Shown one piece after another: positions 1-8,077 of a stretch of DNA of 64,000 nt. Where the stretch lies: assembly GCF_044466355.1 (NCBI RefSeq), contig NZ_JBITMQ010000001.1:806001-870000 (forward strand). The letters are read 5' to 3'. The stretch's first letter is position 1. Each line of letters opens with the position of its first letter. Below the pieces are notes generated by a model, which saw only the letters and a program-made list of their open reading frames with translations, was not told the origin of the DNA and did no database searches. The translations under genes and the position numbers were made by a program. Source of the DNA: Actinophytocola sp044466355. GTDB taxonomy: Bacteria; Actinomycetota; Actinomycetes; Mycobacteriales; Pseudonocardiaceae.

Positions 1-373
1 CTACGGATACCGCGAGTCCGGCGGCTGGCACGACTCCACGCTCGACGGCTGGAACCACACCTCGCCCAGCCGCTATGCCACCTGCCACACCGCGGGCAAC
101 ACCGCGACCTGGCGGCCCACGCTGCGTGCCGCGGGCAGGTACCAGGTGTACGTGTGGAGGATCGCGCACTCCGGCAGCGACCGGAACACGCGCTACGACG
201 TCGGCCACAGCGGCGGCGCGGCCGCGCGGCACGTGGACGGCACCGCCGGGACCAGCGGATGGGTGTCGCTCGGCACCTACTCCTTCGCCGCCGGACAGAC
301 CGGGTACGTGAAGCTCACGTCCAGTGGCGTCGGCTGCGCACGGGCCGACGCGGTGAAGTTCGTCCGCGCCTGA
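1..373 (+). CDS. C-terminal fragment of a secreted protein ending in a golvesin C-terminal-like domain (5' end outside window)
   Basis: The reading frame is open from the window edge (codons from base 2) to TGA at 371-373, about 123 residues. The visible part looks like the beta-sandwich domain at the end of golvesin/xanthan-lyase-type proteins: WRPTLRAAGRYQVYVW, then a SDRNTRYDVGHSGG segment and a WVSLGTYSFAAGQTGYVKL strand pair. This domain is normally the last module of exported hydrolases or adhesins and is thought to bind carbohydrate or the cell surface. The catalytic part lies outside the window, so the enzyme class cannot be told. The domain assignment is by motif recall. Confidence 0.7.
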   Translation, partial: YGYRESGGWHDSTLDGWNHTSPSRYATCHTAGNTATWRPTLRAAGRYQVYVWRIAHSGSDRNTRYDVGHSGGAAARHVDGTAGTSGWVSLGTYSFAAGQTGYVKLTSSGVGCARADAVKFVRA

Positions 374-444
374 GGCGGCGCGCGGCGGGAGTGTCCTCCG
401 TTTGGTGGCCGCTCCCGCCGCGAAACCCGGTAGCCTCCCGTTGA

Positions 445-2340
445 GTGAGAAGGGTCGGAACCGACGAACTCGACGCGCGGCGCGACATCCACGGTGCTCG
501 CGCGATCGTGCTCGGTTTCCTTGTCGCGCTTCTGGCGGGCCGGGCCGTGGACGCCGTCAACCACGGTGAGTTCTGGTACGTGCTGTTCGTGGTGGCGCTG
601 TTCGTGCTGCCGATGTGGTTCGCGAGCGGCGTCGCCCGCCCACTGTGGACCCGGCTGCGCTGGTGGCTGCTCAGCGCACAGGCGGTGCTGACCTACGTTC
701 CGTTCGCCCTGTTCGGCAGCGGCTGGGTCGGCGGGATCTCCGGGTTGCTCGCCGGGTTGGTGCTGCTCACGGTGTCGGCGCCGGCGTCGTGGGCGGTGTT
801 CGTCGTGCTGATGGGCGTGGAGGAACTGATCTGGCTCGGCGTGGTCGGGCCGCCGTACACGCCCGTCGTGCACGCCGCGATCTGGCTGCTGATCGCGTTC
901 GCGGACAACGGCCTCGCGCTGTTCGGCCTGACCTGGATCGCCGAGCTGGTGCGGGAGGTGGCGTCGACCCGCGACGAACTGGCCGTCGCCGCGATCACCC
1001 GGCAGCGGCTGGCGGTCGCCGAACGGCTGCGGTCGATGATCGGGGACCGGGTGCGGACCGTCACGGCCAGGGCCACCGCGGCGCGGGACGCGCTCGCCGA
1101 CCGGCCCGACGTGGCTCGTACCGAGATCGCGTCGGCCGGGGTGACCGCCCGGGAGATGCTGGCCGAGGCCCGCGCGATGACCGGGGACCCCGACGAGCGG
1201 ATCACCACGACGCCCCAGCCGGGGGTCCGGCTGGCGCCGAAGGTCGCGACCGGTGTGTTGCTGGTCGTGCTGGTGCTGTTCGCCGCCCAGAACCTCGCCA
1301 ACGTCGTGCTGTCCGGGGTCGGCTACCCGCCGTCCGCTGTCGCGGTCGCGCTGGTCGCCGGGATCGCCATCCCGGTGCTGCAACTCCGGCACTCCGGGCT
1401 GCGGGGCAGGCCGAAGGCGTGGCCGTGGACGTTCGTGGCACAGGCCGTGCTGACCTACGTCCAGTTCCTGTTCGTCGGGTCGGTCGGGCTGGCGTTCGTC
1501 GGCTTCCTGGCCGGGTCCGCGCTGCTGCTGTTCCGCGGCCGGTCGCGGTGGGTGTGGTTCGGGGTGATCGTCGCGAGCGTGCCGGGGCTCGTCCTGCTGG
1601 CGCCGGGGGAGCCGTGGACGGTGGCGCTGGTGCGGTGGACCGGGTACGCGACCGCGACCGCCGTGGCGTTCGGCCTGCTCGTGTACGGGCTGGCGCGGTT
1701 GACGAACCTCGCGGTGCGGCTGGCCGCGCTGCGGGAGGAGCTGGCGGAACTGGCCGCGGTGCGGGAGCGGTTGCGGCTCGCGCGCGACACCCACGACCTG
1801 CTCGGCCTCGGGCTGTCCGCGATCGCGCTGAAGACCGACCTGATCGCCGCGCTGATCGGCCGTGACGACGACCGTGTCCGGCACGAGCTGGACGAGCTGC
1901 TGTGGCTGTGCCACAAGGCGGGCAACGACGCCCGGCTCGTCGCGGCGGAGAGCCTGCGGCTGTCGTTCGCCAGCGAGCTGGGCCTGGCGTTCGACATCCT
2001 GACGTCGTCGGGGATCTCGGTGCTGCTGCCCGACCGGCCACCGCCGACACAACAGGAGATCGACCGCGAGGTCGACGTGGTGCTGGCGACCGTCGTGCGG
2101 GAGGCGGTCACGAACATCCTGCGCCACAGCGAGGCCGAGCAGTGCACGATCGCGCTGGCGGTCGACGACGACGTGCTGCGGCTGCGCATCGGCAACGACG
2201 GGGTGCTCGCCGGGGACGGGTGCCCCGGCAAGGGGCTGGCCAACCTGCGCGCCCGCGTCGAGGTGGTCGAAGGCCGGTTCACCGCGCGCCGGACACTGTC
2301 GGAGTTCGAGATCGTGGCCGAGCTGCCGTACCGCCGTTAG
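445..2340 (+). CDS. Orphan NarL/DesK-type sensor histidine kinase with internally duplicated membrane module
   Basis: A 631-aa membrane histidine kinase of the HisKA_3 (NarL/DesK) class. The C-terminal half has the H-box ARDTHDLLGLG (His450), an N-box REAVTNILRHSEAE and a G-box GKGLANLRARVE. The protein is built from two similar halves, each a set of hydrophobic helices followed by a dimerisation-like helix (LTYVPFALFGSGWVGG versus LTYVQFLFVGSVGLAF). In the first half the phosphoacceptor position is Arg196 (AERLRSMIG) and no ATPase domain follows, so only the second half can be a kinase. No response regulator is adjacent. The GTG start at 445 has no clear ribosome site; a TAGCCT box at 431-436 would fit a leaderless transcript. 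The stop overlaps that of the convergent SDR gene. Confidence 0.85.
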   Translation: MRRVGTDELDARRDIHGARAIVLGFLVALLAGRAVDAVNHGEFWYVLFVVALFVLPMWFASGVARPLWTRLRWWLLSAQAVLTYVPFALFGSGWVGGISGLLAGLVLLTVSAPASWAVFVVLMGVEELIWLGVVGPPYTPVVHAAIWLLIAFADNGLALFGLTWIAELVREVASTRDELAVAAITRQRLAVAERLRSMIGDRVRTVTARATAARDALADRPDVARTEIASAGVTAREMLAEARAMTGDPDERITTTPQPGVRLAPKVATGVLLVVLVLFAAQNLANVVLSGVGYPPSAVAVALVAGIAIPVLQLRHSGLRGRPKAWPWTFVAQAVLTYVQFLFVGSVGLAFVGFLAGSALLLFRGRSRWVWFGVIVASVPGLVLLAPGEPWTVALVRWTGYATATAVAFGLLVYGLARLTNLAVRLAALREELAELAAVRERLRLARDTHDLLGLGLSAIALKTDLIAALIGRDDDRVRHELDELLWLCHKAGNDARLVAAESLRLSFASELGLAFDILTSSGISVLLPDRPPPTQQEIDREVDVVLATVVREAVTNILRHSEAEQCTIALAVDDDVLRLRIGNDGVLAGDGCPGKGLANLRARVEVVEGRFTARRTLSEFEIVAELPYRR

Positions 2341-3053
2341 AGCCAGCGCGCCCGCAGGTCGGGGCGCAGCCAGGCGGCGGGGGAGGCGATGGAGAGCCCT
2401 CCGTCGACGGGAAGGACCGCGCCGGTGACGAACCCGGCGCCCGCCAGGAACACCACGGCCGCGGCCACCTCGTCCGGCCTGCCGACCCGGCGCAGCGGGT
2501 AGCCCTCGGCCACGGCGGGCAGGTCGGCGTTGCCGATCATCCCGGGTGCGACGGCGTTCACCCGCACGCCCGCGGGGCCGTACTCGAGCGCGAGCTGGCG
2601 GACGAGCCCCTCGACCCCGGCCTTGGCGGCGGCGTAACCGGGCAGGCCGGGTGCGGCGAGCGTGGCGTTGACCGAGGAGACGGCCACGATCGACCCGCCG
2701 GCGGGGAGCCGCCTGAGCGCGGCCCGCGCCACGTAGAAGGCGGAGTCCAACGTGGCCCCGATGGCGGCGCGCCACTGCTCGTCGGTGGTGTCGGCGGCCG
2801 CCGCGACGGGCTGCGTCGCGGCCGCGAGCACGACGGTGTCCAGCCGTCCGAGCAGGTGGTGGGCCGACTCGACGGCGACGGCAGCGGCGGCCGGGTCCGC
2901 GCAGTCGGCGGCGATGGTCTCGGCGAAGGCGGGGTCCTCGTGCCGTTCGAGGGAGACACCGACGACGCGGTCACCACGCACGGTGAACGCGCGTCCGATC
3001 GCGAGCCCGATGTCGGAGCTGCTGCCGACGACGAGCACGCCGAGGCCGGTCAC
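2337..3053 (-). CDS. SDR-family NAD(P)-dependent oxidoreductase
   Basis: A 238-aa short-chain dehydrogenase/reductase. The N-terminal Rossmann motif is GVLVVGSSSDIGLAIG, a Ser-rich version of the usual TGxxxGIG. The catalytic region has AVSSVNATLAAPGLPGYAAAK, with the active-site Ser and a YxxxK pair, and is followed by the classical PAGVRVNAVAPGMIG segment and a C-terminal GAVLPVDGG. The GTG at 3053 is chosen because the Rossmann strand begins there; an upstream frame to 3113 only adds Pro/Arg-rich sequence. The substrate cannot be told. It is separated from the sugar-acid genes by about 240 bases holding a palindromic repeat, so it need not belong to that pathway. Confidence 0.9.
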   Translation of the reverse strand: MTGLGVLVVGSSSDIGLAIGRAFTVRGDRVVGVSLERHEDPAFAETIAADCADPAAAAVAVESAHHLLGRLDTVVLAAATQPVAAAADTTDEQWRAAIGATLDSAFYVARAALRRLPAGGSIVAVSSVNATLAAPGLPGYAAAKAGVEGLVRQLALEYGPAGVRVNAVAPGMIGNADLPAVAEGYPLRRVGRPDEVAAAVVFLAGAGFVTGAVLPVDGGLSIASPAAWLRPDLRARWL

Positions 3054-3160
3054 CGCGCACCGCCGTGGGTGGGGCGGCCTCCGGCCCCCGGGATCCAGCG
3101 TAGATCCGGCCACCGACAGTCCTGAGCGCTGCGACCGGGTTGTCCACAGGCCGCCGCGTG

Positions 3161-3210
3161 CCGAAGGGGTCCTTCAGGGCACGGAGCGTGGGGATGGGGT
3201 CCTTCGGTGC
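3161..3210. repeat. Dispersed near-palindromic repeat, copy 1
   Basis: In the gap between the SDR and DapA-family genes. It begins with the 15-mer CCGAAGGGGTCCTTC (3161-3175), found identically at 30053-30067, and carries a second GGGGTCCTTCGG unit at 3196-3207. Aligned without gaps, 50 bases here match 30053-30102 at about 34 positions. It looks like an intergenic repeat family with hairpin potential. It could also act as a terminator. Confidence 0.6.
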
Positions 3211-3294
3211 GCAGTGTGAGGACCGTGCGTGACGGCGGCCGGGTTGTCGGTGCCTTGTGGGACAATAGAAACCGGGGGCCGGAGGCCGCGGCCC

Positions 3295-4191
3295 TCATCG
3301 GGTCACCTCGGGTGTGGGCGGTAGCGCCAGGTCCGCCAGCACCGCGTCCAGCTCCGCCAACGTCGCCCGCCCGGGCGTTCCGGCGGGTGACCGCACCGTC
3401 GCGTGCGCGATGATCCCGCGTCGCACCAGTACCTCCTTGTGGATGGCCCACGCGATGCCCTGTTGCAACCCGCACAGGATGAGCGGCAGCAGGCTCGTGA
3501 ACGCGGCACGGGCCGACGTGCTCCGCCAGTCCGCCAGTACCGGCGCGAGGAGGTCCGGGAACTCGCACGCGGGCATCGTGCCGACCGCGCCGCCCGCGTA
3601 CTCCGCCAGGCAGAACTGCGCGTTCTGCCCGCCCAGCACCGCGAACTCCGCGTCCGCCACCGCGTCCACCACGGCCGCCACCTTCGGCGCGGTCGGCGGG
3701 GACTCCACCTTCACCGACGTCACGCCGGGCAGCTTCGCCAGCTCCACGATCAGCGGCACCGGCATCGCGACGCCCGTGGCGCCCGGCGCGTCCTGCACCA
3801 TCACCTCCGGCCCGGCGGCCGCGACCGACGCGTAGAAGTCCACGAGCTGCGCGGGGCCCGGCTTCACCATGAACGGCGGCAGCACCATCAGTGCCGACGC
3901 GTCCGCGAACGCCTCGACCTGTTCCAGCGCGGTGACCGTCGACGTCGCGGCCACCCCGGCGACGACCGGCACCGCGCCCGCGACCACCTCGATCACCTCC
4001 CGCAGGATCACGGCACGTTCGGCGGCGGTGAGGGCGAAGTTCTCGCTCGCCATGCCGAACACCGCCACACCTTCCACTCCGGACGCGAGCTGGAACTCCA
4101 CCAGCCCGCGCAGGCTGGGCAGGTCGAGTGACCCGTCGGGCAGGAACGGCGTGGCGAGGATGGGAACGAGACCGTGCACGGTGTGCGGCAC
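3295..4191 (-). CDS. DapA/NanA-family aldolase-dehydratase lacking the usual catalytic Tyr
   Basis: A 298-aa TIM-barrel protein of the dihydrodipicolinate synthase / N-acetylneuraminate lyase family. The Schiff-base Lys is at residue 161 (VTSVKVESPP), the same number as in E. coli DapA, and the fold opens with GLVPILATPFLPDGSLD and FGMASENFALT. The position of the proton-relay Tyr133 is Gln here (VMVQDAPGATG). It lies just downstream of an enolase-superfamily dehydratase on the same strand (gap about 15 bases). A role on a 2-keto-3-deoxy sugar acid is therefore likelier than lysine biosynthesis. It may be an aldolase or dehydratase with altered chemistry. Confidence 0.85.
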   Translation of the reverse strand: MPHTVHGLVPILATPFLPDGSLDLPSLRGLVEFQLASGVEGVAVFGMASENFALTAAERAVILREVIEVVAGAVPVVAGVAATSTVTALEQVEAFADASALMVLPPFMVKPGPAQLVDFYASVAAAGPEVMVQDAPGATGVAMPVPLIVELAKLPGVTSVKVESPPTAPKVAAVVDAVADAEFAVLGGQNAQFCLAEYAGGAVGTMPACEFPDLLAPVLADWRSTSARAAFTSLLPLILCGLQQGIAWAIHKEVLVRRGIIAHATVRSPAGTPGRATLAELDAVLADLALPPTPEVTR

Positions 4192-4206
4192 TGGGCAGAA
4201 CTCCTT

Positions 4207-5361
4207 CTAACCGGCTAGCGCGGCCACCGCGTCGGCGTCGACCTCGACGCCGAGCCCGGGGCCATCGGGGAGGGACATGGTGTGTGCGCCGACCGGTACC
4301 GGGGCGCGGAGGATCCGGGTGCCGACCTCGTACGACGTCGGCTGGTACTCGAACGACGGCAGGTCCTCGACCGCCGCCGACACCGCCAGGCCCGCGGCCA
4401 GCGCCACGCCCAGCCCGACGGAATGGTGCGGCGCCACCGGCACGTGCCTGGCCGCGCACACCTCGGTGATCGCCATCGCCTCCGTGATGCCCGTGCGGGC
4501 CACGTCCGGTTGCGCGATCCGCAGCGCGCGCCGCGTCACCCAGTCGTCGAACTCGTACCGCGTCCGCAGTGCCTCGCCCACCGCGATCGGCACCGCCGAC
4601 CGCGCGACGAGTTCCGCGTGCCCGGCCACGTCCTCGGGGGCGAGTGGCGCCTCCAGGAACCAGACGTCACGGGAAGCCAACCCTGCTGCCAGGCGCAGCG
4701 CGTCCGTCACCGAGTACGCCCAGTGCGCGTCCACCGCGATCCGCAGCGACGGTGCCGCGGCCCGCACCGCGTCCACCGTGGCCAGGTCCGCCGCGACCCC
4801 GTTGCCCAGGTGCAGCTTCACCCGCCGTGCGCCGCGGGCCACCCACTCCTCGGCCAGTGCCGCGCGTTCCGCGTCGGTCGGCTTCGGCAGGCCGGAGACG
4901 TAGACGGGGATCTCCTCGCGGAACGCGCCACCCAGCAGGTCGGCCACGCGCCGGCCCGTCACCCGGCCCGCCAGGTCCCACAGCGCGATGTCCACCGCCG
5001 CCAGTGCGTCCGCCTGGTGGCCGACCAGGTGGCCGCGTTCCCGCATGAGGTCACGCAGCCGCGACCACGCCGGGCGCGGCGCGGTCGCCGACATGCCGAC
5101 GAGCACCGGCGCGAGCAGCAGGTCGACGATCGCCGCGGGCACCTCGGGTGCGACCGGCGCGAGGGCCTCGCCCCAGCCGGTGGTCCCGTCCGCCGCGGTG
5201 ACGCGGACCAGCAGCGTCTCGTAGCGGTCCGAGTAGATGCTCCGCCACGGCGGCCGGACGGCGTAGCCCGCGTCCGGCGCGGACCCGTCGGCAAGCGCCC
5301 CGAGATAGGCACTGTCAGCCCGCAGTTTCAGGATGTAGGTATCGACACCCACTATCTGCAT
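4207..5361 (-). CDS. Mandelate racemase/muconate lactonizing-type enolase superfamily enzyme (probable sugar-acid dehydratase)
   Basis: A 384-aa enolase-superfamily member. The ATG at 5361 (MQIVGVDTYILKLR) is chosen because the capping domain begins there; the longer frame to 5598 runs antisense through the IclR gene. Barrel motifs include RRVKLHLGN, IAVDAHWAY, FLEAPLAPED and VGEALRTRYEF, then APHHSVGLG with a His pair. The first barrel motif KLHLG has Lys then His, in place of KxK. It probably dehydrates a sugar acid to a 2-keto-3-deoxy acid for the DapA-family protein encoded next. It is divergent from the IclR gene across a palindromic operator. Confidence 0.85.
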   Translation of the reverse strand: MQIVGVDTYILKLRADSAYLGALADGSAPDAGYAVRPPWRSIYSDRYETLLVRVTAADGTTGWGEALAPVAPEVPAAIVDLLLAPVLVGMSATAPRPAWSRLRDLMRERGHLVGHQADALAAVDIALWDLAGRVTGRRVADLLGGAFREEIPVYVSGLPKPTDAERAALAEEWVARGARRVKLHLGNGVAADLATVDAVRAAAPSLRIAVDAHWAYSVTDALRLAAGLASRDVWFLEAPLAPEDVAGHAELVARSAVPIAVGEALRTRYEFDDWVTRRALRIAQPDVARTGITEAMAITEVCAARHVPVAPHHSVGLGVALAAGLAVSAAVEDLPSFEYQPTSYEVGTRILRAPVPVGAHTMSLPDGPGLGVEVDADAVAALAG

Positions 5362-5370
5362 ATCGATCCC

Positions 5371-5418
5371 AACATGTGCTTGACGATCGTCAACATGTGC
5401 GCAAGAGTCGCACATGTT
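5371..5418. promoter_or_regulatory. Probable IclR operator in divergent promoter region
   Basis: A perfect 10-bp inverted repeat, AACATGTGCG (5392-5401) and CGCACATGTT (5409-5418), has a 7-base spacer. A third half-site, AACATGTGC, lies at 5371-5379, 21 bases (two helical turns) upstream in the same orientation. The array sits between the enolase-superfamily start (5361, leftward) and the IclR start (5450, rightward). It is a natural site for IclR to control both transcripts. Confidence 0.65.
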
Positions 5419-5449
5419 GCGAGGCTGTTCAACCAAGGGAGTGCGGAAC

Positions 5450-6241
5450 GTGGCCGCGGAAGCAGGCACCAACCAGAGCGTCGAACGTGCGGCCACCGTG
5501 CTCGGCGCGTTCCTGGAGGGTCGCGCGGAGCTGCGGGTGTCCGACGTGGCGAAGCACTCCGGTCTCGGCCAGTCGACCGCCTCCCGCCTCCTCGCCACGC
5601 TGGAGCAGATCGACTACGTCGAGCGCGACCCGGTGAGCGGGCTGTACCGCCTCGGCCCCGCGCTGATCACCCTCGCGGGCGTGGCCGTGAACCAGCACCC
5701 GGTGCACCGCGAGGCCCGGCAGCGCGCGCAGGACCTGGCGCACGACCTCGGCCTCGGCGCCAACGTGGCGGAACGCCGTGGCGACACGATGTTCTACCTG
5801 TGCAACTTCGAGGGGAAGCTCGCGCCGAAGTCGTTCGTCCTGATGGGACAGCGCAATCCCCTGCACGCCACCGGCATCGGCAAGTGCCTGCTGCTCGGGG
5901 TGCCCGACCGCCGCGCCCTGCTGGGTGACGACCTGCGCCGCTACACCCCGAACACCCCGGCCACGCACGCCGAGCTGGACCGGATCGTCGGCCAGGTGCG
6001 CACGCAGGGCTACGCCACCGAGGTCGAGGAGCTGGCGCTGGGCAGAGCGTGCATCGCCGCGCCGATCCTGGACCGCGCCGGTGAGGTCGTCGCGGGCATC
6101 TCCATCTCCGGGCCGCTGTCCGCCATGGACCTCGAGCGCCGCGAGGAGGAGCTGGCCCGCCGCGTGATCGAGGTGGCCGACTCCATCAGCATCGGCCTGG
6201 GCTACCTCGGCCCGGTACACACACCGGCGGGCCGGCCGTGA
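5450..6241 (+). CDS. IclR-family transcriptional regulator of the sugar-acid/ABC transport locus
   Basis: A 263-aa IclR-type regulator. The N-terminal winged helix spans about residues 10-75 (LRVSDVAKHSGLGQSTASRL, then YVERDPVSGLYRLGP). The C-terminal effector domain has ATGIGKCLLLG and ELALGRACIAAPILD. The GTG at 5450 is preceded by AAGGGAG at 5436-5441 with an 8-base gap; the earlier GTG 5441 and ATG 5414 overlap the ribosome site or the operator. The stop overlaps the GTG of the first permease gene, so IclR and the transporter are one transcript. The ligand is probably the imported sugar acid or its product (inference). Confidence 0.92.
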   Translation: MAAEAGTNQSVERAATVLGAFLEGRAELRVSDVAKHSGLGQSTASRLLATLEQIDYVERDPVSGLYRLGPALITLAGVAVNQHPVHREARQRAQDLAHDLGLGANVAERRGDTMFYLCNFEGKLAPKSFVLMGQRNPLHATGIGKCLLLGVPDRRALLGDDLRRYTPNTPATHAELDRIVGQVRTQGYATEVEELALGRACIAAPILDRAGEVVAGISISGPLSAMDLERREEELARRVIEVADSISIGLGYLGPVHTPAGRP

Positions 6242-7143
6242 CCACCGCGGTCCGCAAGGGAACACCGGGCAAGGCGCTCTCCGGTGGCGCGTTCGCGATC
6301 CTGCTGGTGCTGCCCGGGCTCGCGCTGCTCGTCGCCGTCGTCCTCTACCCGCTGATCTCCTCGCTGGTCACGGCGTTCTTCGAGCAGAGCCTCGTCGAGC
6401 CGGGCCGCCGCTTCGTGGGCCTCGCGAACATCCAGGCGGTGCTCGGCTCCGACTTCCTGCCGCTGCTGCGCCAGACGCTCGTGTTCACGGTCGGCACCAC
6501 GCTCGTGCCGTTCGTGATCGGGTTCGCGCTCGCGCTGGCGCTCAACACCCGCATCAAGGGCCGCGGGTTCCTGCGCGGCGCGTTCCTGCTGCCGTGGCTC
6601 GTGCCCGCCGTCGTCACGTCCTTCCTCTGGATGTGGATCTTCAACGCGAACTACGGCGTCGCGAACGGCGTGCTGGAGGCGCTCGGGATCGTCGACGAGC
6701 CGGAGGCGTGGCTCTCCAGTCCCGGCACGGCGATGGCCGCGGTGATCATCGCGAAGACGTGGGCCAGCTTCCCGTGGATGATGGTCATGCTCCTGGCGGG
6801 CCTGCAGACCGTGCCGCCCGAGCTGCACGAGGCTGCCCAGGTCGACGGCGCGGGCACGATCCGCCGGTTCCGGTCGGTCACCGTGCCCCACCTGCGCGGG
6901 ATCATCGGGCTGGTGCTCCTGCTGGAGCTGATCTGGAACTTCCAGCACTTCGACACGATCTACGTGATGACCGGCGGCGGCCCGGCCGGGACCACCGAGA
7001 CCTTCGCCGTCGCCGTGTACGACACCTTCTACAAAGGACACGACCTCGGCAAGGCGGGCGCCATCGGTCTGCTGTGGATGGTGCTGCTGCTCGTGCTCGT
7101 CGTCGGTTACCTCCGCGTCGTGGACCGGGAGGAGAAGGCGTGA
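6238..7143 (+). CDS. ABC sugar-type transporter permease, MalF-like
   Basis: A 301-aa inner-membrane permease of carbohydrate ABC importers (CUT1 type). It has six predicted membrane segments, the first being FAILLVLPGLALLVAVVLYP, and an EAA-loop-like segment ELHEAAQVDGAGTIRRFRSV that contacts the ATPase. The GTG start overlaps the IclR stop by 4 bases, and the stop overlaps the next start, indicating translational coupling. The operon encodes no ATP-binding subunit, so a shared MsiK-type ATPase encoded elsewhere would be needed, as is common for actinobacterial CUT1 systems. Confidence 0.92.
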   Translation: MTTAVRKGTPGKALSGGAFAILLVLPGLALLVAVVLYPLISSLVTAFFEQSLVEPGRRFVGLANIQAVLGSDFLPLLRQTLVFTVGTTLVPFVIGFALALALNTRIKGRGFLRGAFLLPWLVPAVVTSFLWMWIFNANYGVANGVLEALGIVDEPEAWLSSPGTAMAAVIIAKTWASFPWMMVMLLAGLQTVPPELHEAAQVDGAGTIRRFRSVTVPHLRGIIGLVLLLELIWNFQHFDTIYVMTGGGPAGTTETFAVAVYDTFYKGHDLGKAGAIGLLWMVLLLVLVVGYLRVVDREEKA

Positions 7144-8045
7144 CGACCACCATGGACGCTCCGGTGCGCACGCGGGAGGAGACCGCGCCGCGATCACGCA
7201 GGCGCTCGCCGCTGGACCGGGACCGGCCCGCCGTGCGGATCGCCGCGTGGGTGACGATCGTCGTGTTCGGGGCGTTCGCACTGCTGCCGGTGTACTGGAT
7301 GCTCGCGACCGCGCTCACGCCGGACGACAGGGTGTTCGCCTACCCGCCGTCGCTCTTCCCGGCTGACGTCACGTTCGAGCACTTCGCGTCGCTCGCCGGG
7401 AACTCGCAGCTGTTCGACTACCTCGTCAACAGCGCGATCGTCTCCGGCGTCACGGCCGTGCTGTCGGTGATCGTGTCCGCGTACATGGCGTACTCGTTCG
7501 CCAAGTACCGCTACCGCGGGCGCCGGTCGCTGATGTACCTGGTGCTGTCGTCGCAGATGTTCCCGCAGGCGCTGCTGCTGGTGACGCTGTACGCGGTGTT
7601 CGACGCCTACGACCTGCTCAACACCTACACCGCGCTGGTGCTGTCGTTCACGACGTTCACGCTGCCGCTGTGCGTGTGGATGCTGAAGGGCTTCTTCGAC
7701 ACCATCCCCGACTCGCTGATCGAGGCCGCCCGCATCGACGGCGCCTCCCAGCTGCGGATCATCCACTCGGTGATCGTGCCGCTGTCCGGGCCGGGTCTCG
7801 TGGCCGCCGGGCTGTTCGCGTTCGTCCGGGGCTGGAACGACTTCATCTTCGCGCTCACCCTCGCGGGCCCGGACAAGCAGACCCTGCCACCCGGGCTCGC
7901 CAACACCTACCTCGGCGAGGCGCAGACGGCGTGGCCGGAGCTGATGGCCGCCTCGCTCGTCGTCTCACTGCCCGTCGTGATCGCGTTCATCGCCCTGCAG
8001 CGCTTCCTGGTCGGCGGCATCACCGCCGGCGCCGTCAAGGGCTGA
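7140..8045 (+). CDS. ABC sugar-type transporter permease, MalG-like
   Basis: A 301-aa partner permease. A cytoplasmic Arg-rich N-terminus precedes the first membrane helix (AAWVTIVVFGAFALLPVYWM). The EAA motif SLIEAARIDGASQLRIIHSV and the C-terminal GLVAAGLFAFVRGWNDFIFA segment are typical of the MalG/CUT1 half. The GTG at 7140 shares bases with the stop of the MalF-like gene; an ATG at 7151 is out of frame. It would form a heterodimer with the preceding gene product. Confidence 0.92.
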   Translation: MTTTMDAPVRTREETAPRSRRRSPLDRDRPAVRIAAWVTIVVFGAFALLPVYWMLATALTPDDRVFAYPPSLFPADVTFEHFASLAGNSQLFDYLVNSAIVSGVTAVLSVIVSAYMAYSFAKYRYRGRRSLMYLVLSSQMFPQALLLVTLYAVFDAYDLLNTYTALVLSFTTFTLPLCVWMLKGFFDTIPDSLIEAARIDGASQLRIIHSVIVPLSGPGLVAAGLFAFVRGWNDFIFALTLAGPDKQTLPPGLANTYLGEAQTAWPELMAASLVVSLPVVIAFIALQRFLVGGITAGAVKG

Positions 8046-8077
8046 CTCCCCACCCCTTCCTTCCCCGGAGGTCACCG

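Noticed and set aside
277..2775. An 832-aa open frame on the minus strand
   Set aside because: Arg/Pro/His-rich shadow of the histidine kinase gene; no domain motifs, and the opposite strand carries a clear protein.
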